A DNA stretch of 64,000 nucleotides from Synchiropus splendidus (lineage: Eukaryota > Chordata > Actinopteri > Syngnathiformes > Callionymidae): NCBI RefSeq assembly GCF_027744825.2, contig NC_071342.1, forward strand, positions 16,673,001-16,737,000. Direction: 5' to 3'. The position numbers were made by a program, and so were the translations under genes. Of the stretch, positions 1 through 11,930 are shown piece by piece. The notes beneath the pieces are model-generated. The model worked only from the letters and a program-made list of their open reading frames with translations, searched no databases and was not told the origin of the DNA. Within the stretch, counting starts at the first letter, position 1; each line of letters begins with the position of its first letter.

Positions 1-1435
1 TTCTCCGAGGGTTCCTCCAGGCTTTTATATGCTCTGTGAACACATTACACGTGTGTGACTGAAGTGGGTCCATAGCGCAGCTTTACTTAGCCAAATGGCT
101 TATGTCATATTCCGGGGTATGAAACGTATTAAGAGCCATGCAAATGTATGTCAATTGCAGAGTCGGTAAAACAGTTGGCGGGAATACGGCAGCCCCTGCA
201 GATCAGTGGGCTGCGTTAATATTGTCAGCGCCGTGGCCGACGGAGGAGGAGAGGAGATGGAGCCCAGCGTGGGCAGCCATCCGCGTCATATTAGTGCAGA
301 AGTGTACCCGAATCAATTTCAACATGCTTTTACTCGCTACAACTAGCACTGGCTGACTGCGCTCATGCTTGCAAATAATACAGGCCAAGGCAAGCATGCG
401 GCCATTCAGGAGCCATTACAGTCGCTGGAAGCCTAACACAGTCATGTACGAACATCGATTGTGTTTCGGCACTCTTCGTAACAGCCTTGATCATTCTTGT
501 GGTGTGGATGGTTTTAAAATGATCCAAATGCTGATGATCACCATATCGCCTTTGCTACGTGACCACGGCACCTTTCAGATATATGAAGCGTATGACTTTC
601 GTAAGTAATGAAGAGGTCATTACACGACGCTACTTGTTATGAGTTCTGGTGGCAGGATGTGTAATACATGTTAAATGAGTCTGCGGAGGTGAGGCTTTTA
701 TAGTCAGTGCAATTCGTATCATTACTGTATTCATGTCAGATCCACCGAATTTCTCTCCGACATGGACCCAGCGGTGGCATAAAGAGGCCTGTGTCTGTGG
801 AGGATAATTGTATTCACCTCAGAATATCAGTGAAGCGGCGCTGTATTTGTTCAAACTCCGCATTGTGGAAGCAGATGAATCATCAATCATTCTTATGGCG
901 TCCTCTTCCCTTTTCATTGCCACATTAAGCAGTGATGAGTAAGGGATCTTGAGGCATCCTCAGACCATAGCTGGATACTTCAGAGACATCAGTCCCAGTC
1001 TCCACCTTTTATTTACCATTGCTTAAAAAGACACAACGTAAAATACACGGCTGCACCATGTTGAGTCTCCTATGGATGACACAGCGTGCTCTTATCTTAT
1101 GAACCTGACCACACCCTTATTCTGGACTTTTTCTCTTTTTAGTTTGGCAACCAACATCGCAGTTCAAAATCTTTGTGTTCTTGGGTTGGCAGGGTTTTGA
1201 ACCACCATGTCCTCATGATGTGGTCCAGTTGGCTTCATCCACTCGAGGTGTACGATGGGTTCTGTCAGTACAGTTCCCACCTGAGTGAGTTGGAACCAGC
1301 GCATCCAAATCCTCTACCATTGTTCTCAATTACAATAGTATGGTACAAGAAGCCCGTGGTAAGTTGTATCTTCAACACCAAAATCCAGTCCTCTCACAAA
1401 TTTCCACACCTCTGTGTCAGTACGCAAGTTGGAAG

Positions 1436-1472
1436 ACTGACTTTTGCGTCAACGTTGGACGCAAAAGTCAGT
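1436..1472. repeat. Perfect 15-bp inverted repeat (hairpin)
   Basis: The arms are actgacttttgcgtc and its exact reverse complement, separated by the 7-base loop aacgttg. The same core (gacgcaaaagtc) appears near the ends of the dispersed family at 3637, 32912 and 44868, so this is probably the palindromic core of a degraded copy. Confidence 0.75.
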
Positions 1473-3636
1473 AGTGGAGTCAAGTTTCCTCTCCCACTTG
1501 ACGTTCCAAGAGAAGGAGTTGGGGTTAGGTGTAGTGACTAACTGTCTGTACCTAGTGACCCAAAAGCATACGCAGAGCAAAAGGGGCGGCCTCTCATGGC
1601 TTAACCTAAAACCCAACCTCTATCTTCCTTTTAAATGATGCACTGCCCAAGGCGTCCGAAAGGCCAAAACCATATTAAACTGAACGCCTAACGCACCAAC
1701 ACACAACATGTGGAAAGCGTCACTCTGGAGGACAAAAGTGCACTTGAAAATTGACATGGATGCACAAGAAGGTGTGGAACACGTCAGGCAAACCTCTATA
1801 TTTTATTCCGACTCCCCTAAAATCAAGACTGGACTGATGATGACGCCATGTCCAAGCGGGAGTTCGCCCTGCAACAGACCGAAGTAATGCTGGACAAGGC
1901 TTCAGAGGAGTCAGAAGTCTGGGCCTTTTTGGTTTCCACAACCAGGTCAGAAGGATTTCAGATAATACGGATTTGAGTTTAGTGTGGAACAATAATTCAT
2001 TGACCCTTTTTGTGGAAAGAGACTGAGCTGAACAAGGATCTTCGCGCGTTTCATTCATTTCTGTTGCTAAAAGAAAATGCGGCTTCATTTCCACGTCTAC
2101 CATTTTCTTCACCTGCAGTTGTTTCTCCGTGACAATTAGCTTGTGATGACTTTTAATCTCAAACAGCTGCATCACTTACAATCCGGAACTCGCGGGTGTT
2201 GCTTGAGTATTCCTGTCAGCGCAGCCCATTTTTCAGTATTCCCTCCGCTGCCTGGCTGGAACCATATTTTGGCTGTCTCAGTGACAGCTTGTGGGACTTC
2301 ACATTGTAATAAAGCAATTTCCTGTATGCAAATATTCTGTTTACATGTTGCAGCTCCAGTCATTGTCACTTGACAGATTGCTGGAATACGAGGCGAACGG
2401 CCATACGATGAAAAATGAGAATACGAAGACTTCAATAAAATAAAAATCTATTGCACCTTCTCGGAGCCCTTACTAACCGATGTCACCGAGGAGATGCACG
2501 TTCACACTCAGACGTACACAGATTACAAAAAGAGAGAAGGATAATTTCTCAATCATATCTGAGAAGCCGGGATGATCCTTCAGGGGAGGGAAACGTAAAT
2601 AACAAGAACTCGTGAAAACAAGCGCGCGCAGGCAAAAACATCCATGAATGGAGAACATAATGGTGGATCGAAAGCTTGGCACTGATGCAGACAAAATGCT
2701 TCAGGTTCACGTTGAGTCAGTGGTGGATTTGGGAACTACCTGACTCCTGCATCAGGCGGTGAACATGATGAGACCATCTAGCAGAGCCTCAGCCCCCCTG
2801 CGGAGCTAATTCCCAGCCTTTGATTCACTGCCGCCGTTGCACTCAAGTCTTTCCACGCCACACGAGTCAGGACGCAATCAACAATGTGTTCACTAAATCA
2901 ACCAACCCGTGACTACTCCACTCATTTGCTCTTCAGAATCAGCTTGAGTCGCTCACAGAATGTCAGACATCTTGGAAGCTGTTGAGGAGGCAGAGTCAGT
3001 CCAGCTACTGTGATGGTCGGGACTGACTTGACTCCGAATTGAGACGGTCAAAAATATGACTTGCAATGGTTCTTATCCCGACAAGAGCTAGCTAACACAA
3101 CAGCGCTCAACAGATCCTGAATGTCTGTGGTACATTCAGGAATCTCCCCAGCACCAATGCTATTCATGCTCTGTGGGAAAAAAACACTTTAGTCAACTAC
3201 CTTTTCAAATACTGTCAATATGTTTCTCTGCAGTTAACTGCGTGAACAAAATTGTGTGAAAATCATGGGCTCAATTTGAAACAAACACATTGAAACAGAG
3301 ACAGTGCACATCTTGAAAGTGAGCAAAAGATTTTCACTGATACGTTGCTATCAACTATGGGGGGTGAGTGTGTGATGGCGCTCACTCCAGAGGTGAAACT
3401 TATTGATGGTTCCTGACAGAACAAGCAGCACTTCACTTTAAAAACAATATTCAGAGTAAGGCTTAATAATCCTTAAGGACATGGTGCCCAAGTTGTAGGT
3501 ACCATGAGTCAAGCTTGTGGTCACTGGTACAAAGGAAGATTCCAGGAAGAAACCTTACGATCAGCCCATGCAGTCTCATCCTAACCCAAACAAAAAGAAA
3601 TGAATGTTGAGAAACAGCTGATTCAGATGAACACTG

Positions 3637-3700
3637 GAGGCAAAAGTCCACCTGAAGATCATCAGTATGTGACCCAGAAGGAGTGAGAATGTGTTGACTG
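3637..3700 (-). repeat. One end of an unclassified dispersed inverted-repeat family
   Basis: It contains ggcaaaagtccac, then gatcatcagtatgtgaccc, then gagtgagaatgtgttg. The last 16 bases are identical to the right end of the element at 44525-44910, and its reverse complement aligns with 44525-44580. No partner end was found nearby, so it looks like a solo end. Confidence 0.55.
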
Positions 3701-3785
3701 GACTGACAGTAAACAAACGCTGTATGACCTGAAACCCAAACTGGGTGACTAATAATTTGGGCGACATGTTGGGTTCTCCTTCATG

Positions 3786-4343
3786 CAGTGATTCTTAACC
3801 TTCCTGATCTTGGGGCCCAACTCTCCCAGAACAAATGGGCCCAGGCACCATTCAATAGAACTGATTCATTACTCTGGATTTCATTTATTTAATCTACTCA
3901 CACATAAACAAACCAGAACCTTGTGAAATCACATTAACCATGTGATCATCGCAAAGATATTTATCATTGAAAAGTCCAACCAGCAGCAGAACCTGGTCAT
4001 GTTCATCAAATTCACTAAAGAAAAAAAAGTAAATAAATACAATTCTGAATAAAATAAATATAATCAATATCATAAGGCAAAAATAATATATTTTATTTAT
4101 ACTCCAAAGAAGATATAGGTAAGTGTGAAAGAAAGTATTGCCATAAATTATTATTTTTTTTTACAAGAACTTTTTTTTATTTATCACAAATTTGCATTAG
4201 TGGCACACTACTGCCACCATACGTGGCTAATGTATTGAAACTGAGCGTCTTGCGGCTCTCACAGCCCAAAAAACCTTTAGCGGCCCTCTAGGAGGCGCTT
4301 GTGGCCCAACCCTGGGCCACGGCCCGATGGTTAAGAATCACTG
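3786..4343. mobile_element. Non-autonomous hAT-type DNA transposon
   Basis: Perfect 15-bp terminal inverted repeats (cagtgattcttaacc) bound a 558-bp element. The flanking 8-mers ccttcatg and ccttaaag agree at 6 of 8 positions, as expected of an old 8-bp hAT target-site duplication. The subterminal GC-rich segments around gggccc and the AT-rich interior (3890-4190) are typical of Charlie-like hAT derivatives. There is no transposase frame, so it would have moved using another element's enzyme. Confidence 0.85.
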
Positions 4344-4983
4344 CCTTAAAGGACCTCTGACCGCACCGTGCATCATGTGCACCAATATAAGACCAATGGC
4401 TGCTGAGGACATGACAAAACCAGGTCCAGAAAGTCTTGTGAAGAAGTTGTGTGACAAGTAAGTCTATCTGTAATACATATCTCCAACCAACAGTTTTGAA
4501 ATCCATTTGCTTTCAGTCAGTTTGTCCGGGAAACTTCTGTGAATTCCCCACACGGCTCACATTGTTCTGTTCTTTGTGGTGACACACACAGGCCTGTTAT
4601 CCTCTGACAGTGCTTGTAAATGGCAAGAGTGATAACTGCAGAACAACAACCTCAGATTCTCATCTCAGGGCGCTAATATGATGAGACGGGTGCTGGGTGC
4701 ACGGGGCCAAGCAATATAATGAAGGTCTCCCCCCAGACTGTAATCGTTCACCAAAGAGCGCGGGCAGGGACGGATGACGGGAGCACTGGGAACAAAACAC
4801 TCCTCATCTGGGAGCAGCGAGATGAAGGCCTGAGAGCTGGTATTCCGCTGGGGAGGGAAAAGAGAGGTAAATGGAAGGTAATGCTAGACTGGTGAAGCCG
4901 TCCAGCCTCTTTCGTCTCCCCTAGTTATTCAACCCAATCCTCCATGGAGCCCCCATCAGAGCTAGTGACTGCTGCTGGGCCTC

Positions 4984-5003
4984 AAAAAAAAAAAAAAAAA
5001 AAA
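4984..5003. repeat. Poly(A) tract, 20 bases
   Basis: An uninterrupted A run. No LINE or SINE body could be recognised on its left, so it is listed only as a homopolymer. Confidence 0.9.
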
Positions 5004-5423
5004 GATGTGAAAGGGGGGGAGGGAATTGAGAGACAGAAAAGAGAGTGGAAAGAGAAGATAAGGTTTGTTTATTTCACACAGAATTGAAAAGTGGTAACCA
5101 TGGACGAGCAGCTGTTGCTGTGCATCCCAGTGTTTCGGGTTTTTGTGCCGCCAGACGTTCAATGCATCACACGCAACATGATATATGATTCACACCTGTC
5201 ATTCTGTTGATACCGACACTCAGTTTCGAGGTCTCTCCGCTCAATACAGAGGGTCAGCGAGGTGGGTGTGACATCACATGATGCATTCAGTCTTTGAAAG
5301 CATGGAGAGACCGGCCACATTAATTATTCATCCCTCCATTTGCAAGTTCAACTCGGGGCAGCGGCGGGGAAGGAGGAACTGTAATGATGGGGATTTAACG
5401 AAAGACGCTGCAAGCACACATAC

Positions 5424-5502
5424 CTTGAAAGATGTTGGCCATTTTCTTCTTGTAGATGGTGAAGTCCGTTTCCAGGAAGACGCAGAAAATGACCCGTGTG
5501 AT
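5424..5502 (-). CDS. macrod2: Internal exon of MACROD2 (C-terminal part of the macro domain)
   Basis: Read on the minus strand, a 79-bp exon lies between a pyrimidine-rich acceptor (ttctttgtctctctgtgcag) and a donor (CAAG|gtatgt). It carries 26 whole codons plus one base, so it starts in phase 0 and ends in phase 1. The peptide begins ITRVIFCVFLETDF and continues TIYKKKMANIFQ. The VIFCVFLE strand followed by a lysine-rich IYKKKM helix is the end of the macro domain of MACROD2, which removes mono-ADP-ribose from acidic residues and hydrolyses O-acetyl-ADP-ribose. MACROD1 has a different sequence after VFLE, so MACROD2 is the better match. The catalytic loops lie in upstream exons that are not in this window. 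The exon is isolated, as expected for a gene known for introns of tens to hundreds of kilobases. Splice sites and reading frame are seen directly; the gene name rests on family knowledge. Confidence 0.86.
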
Positions 5503-7191
5503 CTGCACAGAGAGACAAAGAAGGAGAACGTGTTGAGTTGAGGCGAAATGTTTAGTCACGGCAATAAAAACACAAACTCAGTTTTTCAAATTCCATTGTA
5601 ACTATTGTCAATGTTCCTTTCATATACGGAGTAATAGACAATGTTGAGCATTCTGGAGTTTAATTCTTGTGTTGGCAGACGCTATGAAGACTGAGAAATG
5701 TTCAATGGAGGTGTGAGCAGAACACGAATGACAATAATAACTACACACTTTCCCCCAAATATGAGCCAAAAAACAATGGCGACGTTGGTTCTTCAGTGGA
5801 TGAAGATGCAACTGCAAATCAGTTAACATCCAAACAGTAATTTCATTTTTAATGCGACAGGATCAAGACACCATTCTGAAGATTGCTGGGAGAAAAACCC
5901 GTAAGCTGCTCATTTTATTGGCTCAATTTGATGAATGATTCATGGACAGCGTTTATTAGAATGTGCTCATGTTAGAAGACGGTGCGCAGATCAGTTGATA
6001 AAATGATGTACATCAGCAGGACAGCTCCCTTTCATAAATGAACATGAGCACGTTTTGCAAATATTACAACAGCTTTCATCAGAGTAAACAAAATTGGGTC
6101 AGATGACTGCTAGGTGCCGAGCAACCTTCATCCCGGTCATAGAAATAGCAACGAGATATTGCACCATCACTGAAGAGAAGCTCGGAAAACTGCAAGCCGT
6201 AAGGCAAGTGAGTCATTGAACCTCTGATATGTTCATTTGATTTATTTTTATCCCAATATGTCGATGAAGGGAAATTGCCAAATTCAAGGAGGATATTAAA
6301 CATGAGCAGGACAACATCTCGTAGAAGATCTTGCCATGGAAACTGAGGGACTTTTGCTATTACAAGCCAAGGTAAGACGGAAGAATACGAAAGTATGTTC
6401 TGTAATCTAGTAATCTCAGGCTCTTTATCAATATCCAAATCAAGACAAGGATAGATACAAAGAGAGATTATAGACAACTAGCCTGCTGCCTGTTGAAGCC
6501 CTCGACCTATCTGGGTAAAAACTCGGACAATATTAAACTTAAAGGTTCTCAGCATGCAGGCTAAAAACCTCACTCTTCCATCACATTCCACCACAAATGT
6601 CCACTTAAATTCAGAAAAGGCGAAAAGAAACAAGTGACAATGAGAGAGGACTTCCTGAAAATAAAGGTAAATGGATGCATTTCCTTCCCAGCCAACATAT
6701 TCCCAATCTGAAGGCGAAAAATACTGAAGACCTTCAAGTGGACTTTTGGGTCCCAGGGTGATGGATCCATTATGGATGCAATAGGTTATCAAATGAATCA
6801 CGTTTCCCCTCCTGAGGTAGCGGTAGAGATGTGGGTTAAGCCATGGGGTGGCGCTCTGAAGGTTTCGCTCTGGAAATGGCAACAACTTCAGTCAAGCTAG
6901 TGAGTAAGTAAAGAAAAACTGAAGGTTATGATCATTATCCCCACACGTCCTCGTCCTGAGTCCAGCCGCCTGTTTGAACCTCAACATATGCTGCGGGAGG
7001 ACAGGATGGACTTCTATGAGACAAAGCTTAAGATGATATTCACAGGGGAAAGAAAAAACAATTATAAAGAGGTAGCTATTATAAGATTCATTCTTCTCTC
7101 TGTGCCTTTTTGATCCCTGAAACCATATCGAACTGGAAGAGTTGCTGTCCTGGGTGCTGTTTTGCGGAATCAAACTAACTACTTCTACTTA
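5503..7191. other. Unique intronic sequence, nothing recognised
   Basis: No repeat, exon or RNA gene was recognised here. Two back-to-back minus-strand open frames (6079-6477 and 6478-6885, about 130 codons each) show no domain, no signal peptide and no splice context. Confidence 0.5.
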
Positions 7192-7257
7192 CTGCCAGGG
7201 CAAATGCTTGATAAATAATACACACAAGAGTATTGGTGAAGCAAATAAAGTGTGGGT

Positions 7258-7262
<5 letters not shown>

Positions 7263-7318
<56 letters not shown>

Positions 7319-7340
7319 TATAGTATAGTATAGTATATAT
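7263..7340. repeat. (TA)n microsatellite followed by (TATAG)n
   Basis: An uninterrupted TA array runs to about 7316, followed by four tatag-type units. It forms the left inner flank of the nested element. Confidence 0.95.
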
Positions 7341-7342
7341 AG

Positions 7343-7588
7343 CATCTGACTTACGACCTGCTCGACTTACGTCCAGCGTATTCACGTATTCAATGTCTGG
7401 CTGCGCAGCACGTAGCAGCCCGGCATTGCGGACGACAGTTACAGCAGCGCAGTATCCCAACATCTCACTCTCACACAGCCATCTACCACTACAGTAGGAC
7501 CTATAACCCTATTTGAATGGCATTCGACTTACGTCCAATGTGGCTTACGACCGGTTGGTCGGAACCAATCCTGGTCGTAAGTCGGATG
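7343..7588. mobile_element. Small terminal-inverted-repeat element (MITE) nested between TA arrays
   Basis: The left end catctgacttacgacc matches the reverse complement of the right end (7573-7588) with one mismatch. The motif cgacttacgtcc occurs twice inside (7363-7374 and 7525-7536). At 246 bp with no open frame and TA on both sides, insertion at a TA site as in the Tc1/mariner superfamily is plausible; the superfamily is inferred. Confidence 0.7.
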
Positions 7589-7601
7589 TTACTTGTGTGT
7601 G

Positions 7602-7603
7602 TA

Positions 7604-7653
<50 letters not shown>
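7602..7653. repeat. (TA)n microsatellite
   Basis: An AT dinucleotide array with one interruption (tatacatata) near 7620. It is the right inner flank of the nested element. Confidence 0.95.
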
Positions 7654-7657
<4 letters not shown>

Positions 7658-7909
7658 AATGTATTATTGACCCACACTTTATTTGCTTCACCGATACTCT
7701 CCTGTGTGTATTATTTATGAAGCATTTGCCCTGGCAGGTTAATTCAATGACCGCCTGCCCCCAGTCTGGTTCTCCTGAGGCTTCTGCTTCACCTAAGTAG
7801 CTTTTCCTGGCCCCGGTTGCAATATTGATTGCTCTTAAATCGGCTTTGGCTCACAAAATGTCAGTCACATTTTGAGCAACTCTTGCCGTGAACCTCGTAT
7901 AGGGTTTGA

Positions 7910-8068
7910 GCTTGCATGGGTTTCTTCCCAGTCCAAAAAGATATAAATGTTACCATGACTCCAGATGTTCCATGGGTGTGTGTTTGTGAATGTACTGTCG
8001 TTTATAAGTGGTCTGCGATGAGCTGGCAAGCTCTTAAGGGTGTCCCCTGCCACTCGCCCCCATGGGGC
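7910..8068 (+). repeat. Common teleost interspersed repeat, fragment
   Basis: It reads gcttgcatgggtttcttccc, then agtccaaaaagat, then gcgatgagctggcaagctct, then gtgtcccctgcc. This order matches a very frequent fish repeat (gttttctccgggt, cagtccaaagaca, gcgatgagctggcga, agggtgtaccc). Opposite-orientation pieces of the same repeat lie at 20390-20535 and 57061-57171. Confidence 0.7.
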
Positions 8069-10530
8069 CGCCCGCCAGAAGGTTCTCATAAAACGTGAAC
8101 ACCTCGGCTGTTGACACAAACATATATTTATTCATACTTCAAGACCCTTGCATTGGAATAAATGTAAGTCACCCAACTCTAGATGGTGACATTTTGTATT
8201 TGAAGATGTCTGGAGGGTACTTTGTTCATTATTCGTGGTCTCACTTTCTAAGAGGCACGAAGAGGAGAGAAGGGTTCTTTAATTCCCTTTTCACGTTGCA
8301 GGCCGGCTGACAAACAGATTGTGTGAAAAGCAATAATGGACAGGGTGAATATGAGTCTGTGGTGAAGGCCAGAGGACAGCGGCTCGGTAGGAAATTCCAT
8401 TAGTCTTTTTGTGTAGCGCTGACTGCCCTTTGTGAAAGCGGATGAATCATAAATTCAAGTCTTAGAATGAAGTGAAAATGCACACACTTCCTGCACTATT
8501 GATGTTACTGTAACTTTAGTGACAGTCTTAACCCCAACCTTATCATAAATATGAGAAACAGCCGCAGCTGTAAATGTAATTATCTTTGATATAAACAGCA
8601 GCGTCTCAGGATTCAAGCCCCCGACACACAGATTTTAGGATCACCAAAGGAACTTCCATGCATTTCCGTGATGCTAAATCTAAAAGAACCAAAATAAGTT
8701 ATGGAGAAATACCAACATGTATTTCATGTATACATTGTTAGAAGCCAAATAAAAAAAATGTGGAACAGTCCGCTGAAGTTTACAAAGTCAAGAACTGGCA
8801 TGAAAAAACCAGATGGGATGCATTGTTATTCCTGTCATGTCGACTCTTCTCCGGGCCTGACTTGTCAATCTTTTTTGTCTAGTTTCTCTTACAGCGTGTC
8901 CACATGCAGCAGAGGGCTTGTGCAGCTGCTTTTATTCCACACATCAGAAAGTCATTGTATGGTCTCTGACAGATATCAGCCAAAATCAAACCACAAACGC
9001 TGGTGTAGAACATTGACATTCTGTCTGTAACACAACAAACACCACTGGCAGAGGGTTTCTTCGAGAGCAAAACAAACACAACCCAAAAGTTCAGCCTTTG
9101 TGGTATTTGAGAATGACCAGCGCATGAATCAGGACGTACCGTTGGAGCGCTCATCTCATGAGTCGACAGAGGCGTTTATTTTGATAGAACTTTGAAGAAA
9201 AGGGAGCTGTAACACCGTAGCATGAATCCGGTTGGATCAGGAAAATCCACTGAAGGATTCTGTTTGTGCTGACTGAACAAAAGCATTCACGCACCGATGA
9301 ATGATAAAGCAGTCGCTGGTTTCATTTCATATTAATATATTTACTAATAGAATTCTAATATTCAATGCTGTAGTAGTTTATAATGAGTATCCACCCATAA
9401 ATGCTCTAGACATCATTCATGGGGTTTTTGAAAGGGAAATAAAATCCTTTCTCTGAACAGACTCGGCGGGTTTGTGTGGCTCCTTTGGTGTGGGCTGCAG
9501 GTATGTGATGCAGGTATGTTGCCTGCAGCCACCGAGGTTGGGAAAGTTAATGGGAGACTCATTAGAAAGCTGGGATCACCGCATGAAAGTCTGCCGAGTC
9601 ATTATTCATCCGTAAGTAGAGCCCCTTCGCCAAAAGGTGGGCTCCATGTGATCCGCTGCCGTCTGTACTGCATGGGATCCGAGACGGGTTTTGGCTTCTC
9701 CTGCACTCATTCATTGACTAAAGCACAAAGGCTGCAGTAAAAATGAGTGGTGCTTTTGGTCAGGACTCATTACCACATGACGTCAGCAAATATTACTGCA
9801 GCCAGGTCCGGATTAATGATGGGCTCACCAGGGCGTCGGGCCAGCGGCCCAGTGATACACCGGCTCCATTAACCACGGGGAACAGGAAGTCAGTTTGTGG
9901 GCGAATGTATTAAATTTAATGCTACGGCGGATTGACAACCGTGAGATTCTGTGAGAAATGTTTAACTTGCAAGAGAAACGTGAATACAATGAAACTATTT
10001 GCATCTTGAAAATATTCCTTACTCACTTTTCTAGTTGGCAATCGATTCCTTGTCATGCGATTGCACATTTGTGGCTCATCTTTTAGCTTTTTGGCTCGGC
10101 GGTCGCCCGTTCACGGCGAACAGATGAGCTGTCGTAGCTGGCCACCCATGCCCATAATTATGTTCAGGGCCGAGCCAGCAGGACGGGACGCGCAGCCACA
10201 ACTCACGCACTTTGGTGCACTTGCCTTTCCTTCTTGATTCTGCCACAAACAATCATCGGGACAGGTTGTCCTCGCGCTCCTGCTCCAGCTGGAGCCCGAA
10301 CCCCTGGGAGAACTGTGTCTGTGTTGTGCCGCCTTGTTACCGACTCACCAGCTGATGCAGATGCCTAAATGCCTGACTGATATACAATATTAACGCTGAC
10401 TGAAAATTTGATTCTGTTTGTGTTATTAGCTTGCTACAGATGTGTTTCCCCTTCTGACTCCAGGAAAGAAGGCGCTTTGTGCTGCTGAACGTGCCCGGCG
10501 CTTTTATACAGCCAAAAGTTTCTTTCTTTC
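8069..10530. other. Unique intronic sequence, nothing recognised
   Basis: No exon or repeat was recognised. A short imperfect palindrome (ggctgcagg / cctgcagcc) sits near 9490-9535. Open frames are all under 110 codons. Confidence 0.45.
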
Positions 10531-10586
10531 TCACTGAAAGTCTGGGAATAAATAGCCTTGCATTTTGGCTCAGCTCTTCCGTGACC
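10531..10586 (-). pseudogene. Short LINE reverse-transcriptase remnant (KELSQKA segment)
   Basis: On the minus strand the sequence translates as VTEELSQNARLFIPRLSV, a degraded form of the C-terminal segment KKELSQKAKLSIY of a fish RTE-like LINE. Clearer copies lie at 14130-14463 and 56176-56236. Only about 55 bp are recognisable. Confidence 0.45.
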
Positions 10587-11888
10587 AGAACCACATGCTA
10601 TCAGTCATCCACCAACCAAAATCGGACCCTTCCGTAAGTGATTCACGAAGAAATGTTATGCCATTTGTTGCAGGGAGGTTAGTACATATCCCTACTGTGA
10701 GTGAAATTGTTGGAGATTCTTGGATACAATAACGCGAAACACAGATGTTTTAGATCCGATCTGGTGAAGAAGTGCGAACCTCATTGAGCCCTTCATAATT
10801 GTTCCTTCATGAATTCATTTAAGAAGATAATTTTCCTGCTCGGAAAGTTGCTGTTGGTTGTCCTCAATTTCCTTTGAGGGCCACATTGTATACTATGACT
10901 GTGATGAGGGGCCGTCAAACCAAAAGACAGACAATATTAAAAGGTGAAATATAGGTGAAAAATGCGAAGAACACAATGAAAGTAAGGAAATATGGTAATA
11001 AAAAAAGATCAAATGGTGTAAATGTATATTTGAAAAAGTGGGATCACATGTTATGAAGTGGGTTGTATGATAATATAATACATTGTTTTATATATGTATA
11101 TATTTTTTTAGGTTTTCATCGTAAATGAATGAACACGTGAAGACTATCTACTTGCAGTAAGTAGCCAATACAGTACAAGAGTAATGTGGAAAAACACACA
11201 CAAAAAACAAAACACAAAATAAACATTTTTTTTAATCTATTCTGAGTATCAAGATTATCATTATTCATGCATGAAATGGTATTGAAAATAAAAAAATAAA
11301 GAGAAAAGAGAAGCGAGTCCCAGATCCCTTACAGGTTATATTTATAATTGAATCGATTTGACTCATAAATTCAAACATTTCTCTGTGATCAGTTTCACAG
11401 TTTCTCTCTGACTTCATGAGGGCCATGAACACATGAGCACAGACAAAGGGACAGTTTTGTCCAAGATCCATGAGTGATCTGTTCGCCTCATTTGCATAAT
11501 GGTCGCACACACACACTTCTGTGAGTCGGACTGGCCACATGTGAGTGACAGGAGAGACGTTCACGGTAGCAGTCACTGCTTCCTTATAGGATTTTGTCAA
11601 ATAACTGGGAAACGTTCAATGGAATTTGTTCCTGAGATTTCATTATGCCGACAATAGGAAAAGGATCAGATGTTTACATGTGGTAGAATTCGGAATCATC
11701 CTCTGGATACAGGTCATTTTTGGAAGCTTCATCACTGACTTGCTTGGGTTACACCAATGAGGACGACATGAGCAAAACAGAGCAGAACAACAATGTGTTG
11801 CTAAAGACTGCTGGATGTTCCGACACTGCAACAATATAAACGGATGAGCTTCAAGTATGGGACAATAACATGAAATCACATCATGGGT

Positions 11889-11930
11889 GTCAAGGCTCGG
11901 TGGAGGTCTGCACTCACCGTGCGCTTGTCT
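11889..11930 (+). repeat. Fragment of a fish repeat ending in ggcggaggtctgc
   Basis: The stretch ggctcggtggaggtctgcac followed by tcaccgtgc resembles the end of a common teleost repeat (cttggcggaggtctgcgctct). Related pieces occur at 34610-34645, 41765-42172 and 51223-51390. Confidence 0.4.

Larger units (their letters stand above)
1..5423 (-). other. macrod2: Partial intron downstream of the MACROD2 exon
   Basis: This is the start of the next intron of the minus-strand gene, beginning with the donor at 5422-5423 and running off the window. MACROD2 has an acidic C-terminal tail after the macro domain; I looked for an exon encoding it and found none I could support. The longest open frame (minus strand, 1720-2175, 151 codons) has no recognisable domain. 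1-1435, 1473-3636 and 4344-4983 contain no element I recognise. Confidence 0.7.
7192..7735. mobile_element. Foldback-type element with long inverted arms, nested insertion and TA arrays
   Basis: The left arm (7192-7264, from ctgccagggcaaatgc to gtgggtcaataata) reappears nearly exactly as its reverse complement at 7662-7735 (from tattattgacccacac to gcatttgccctggcag), with a few differences. Between the arms are two (TA)n arrays and a smaller element at 7343-7588. No coding capacity is visible. It could be a foldback transposon or an inverted duplication caused by the TA arrays. Confidence 0.75.

Noticed and set aside
1720..2175. 151-codon minus-strand frame containing KKMVDVEMK, considered as a further MACROD2 exon because the human tail contains DVEMK.
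   Set aside because: In the phase required by the 5424 donor (phase 1) the reading is different and hits a stop after about 20 codons. The acceptor before it lacks a pyrimidine tract.
4984..5003. Poly(A) as the tail of a retroposed copy.
   Set aside because: No retroposon body or target duplication could be identified beside it.
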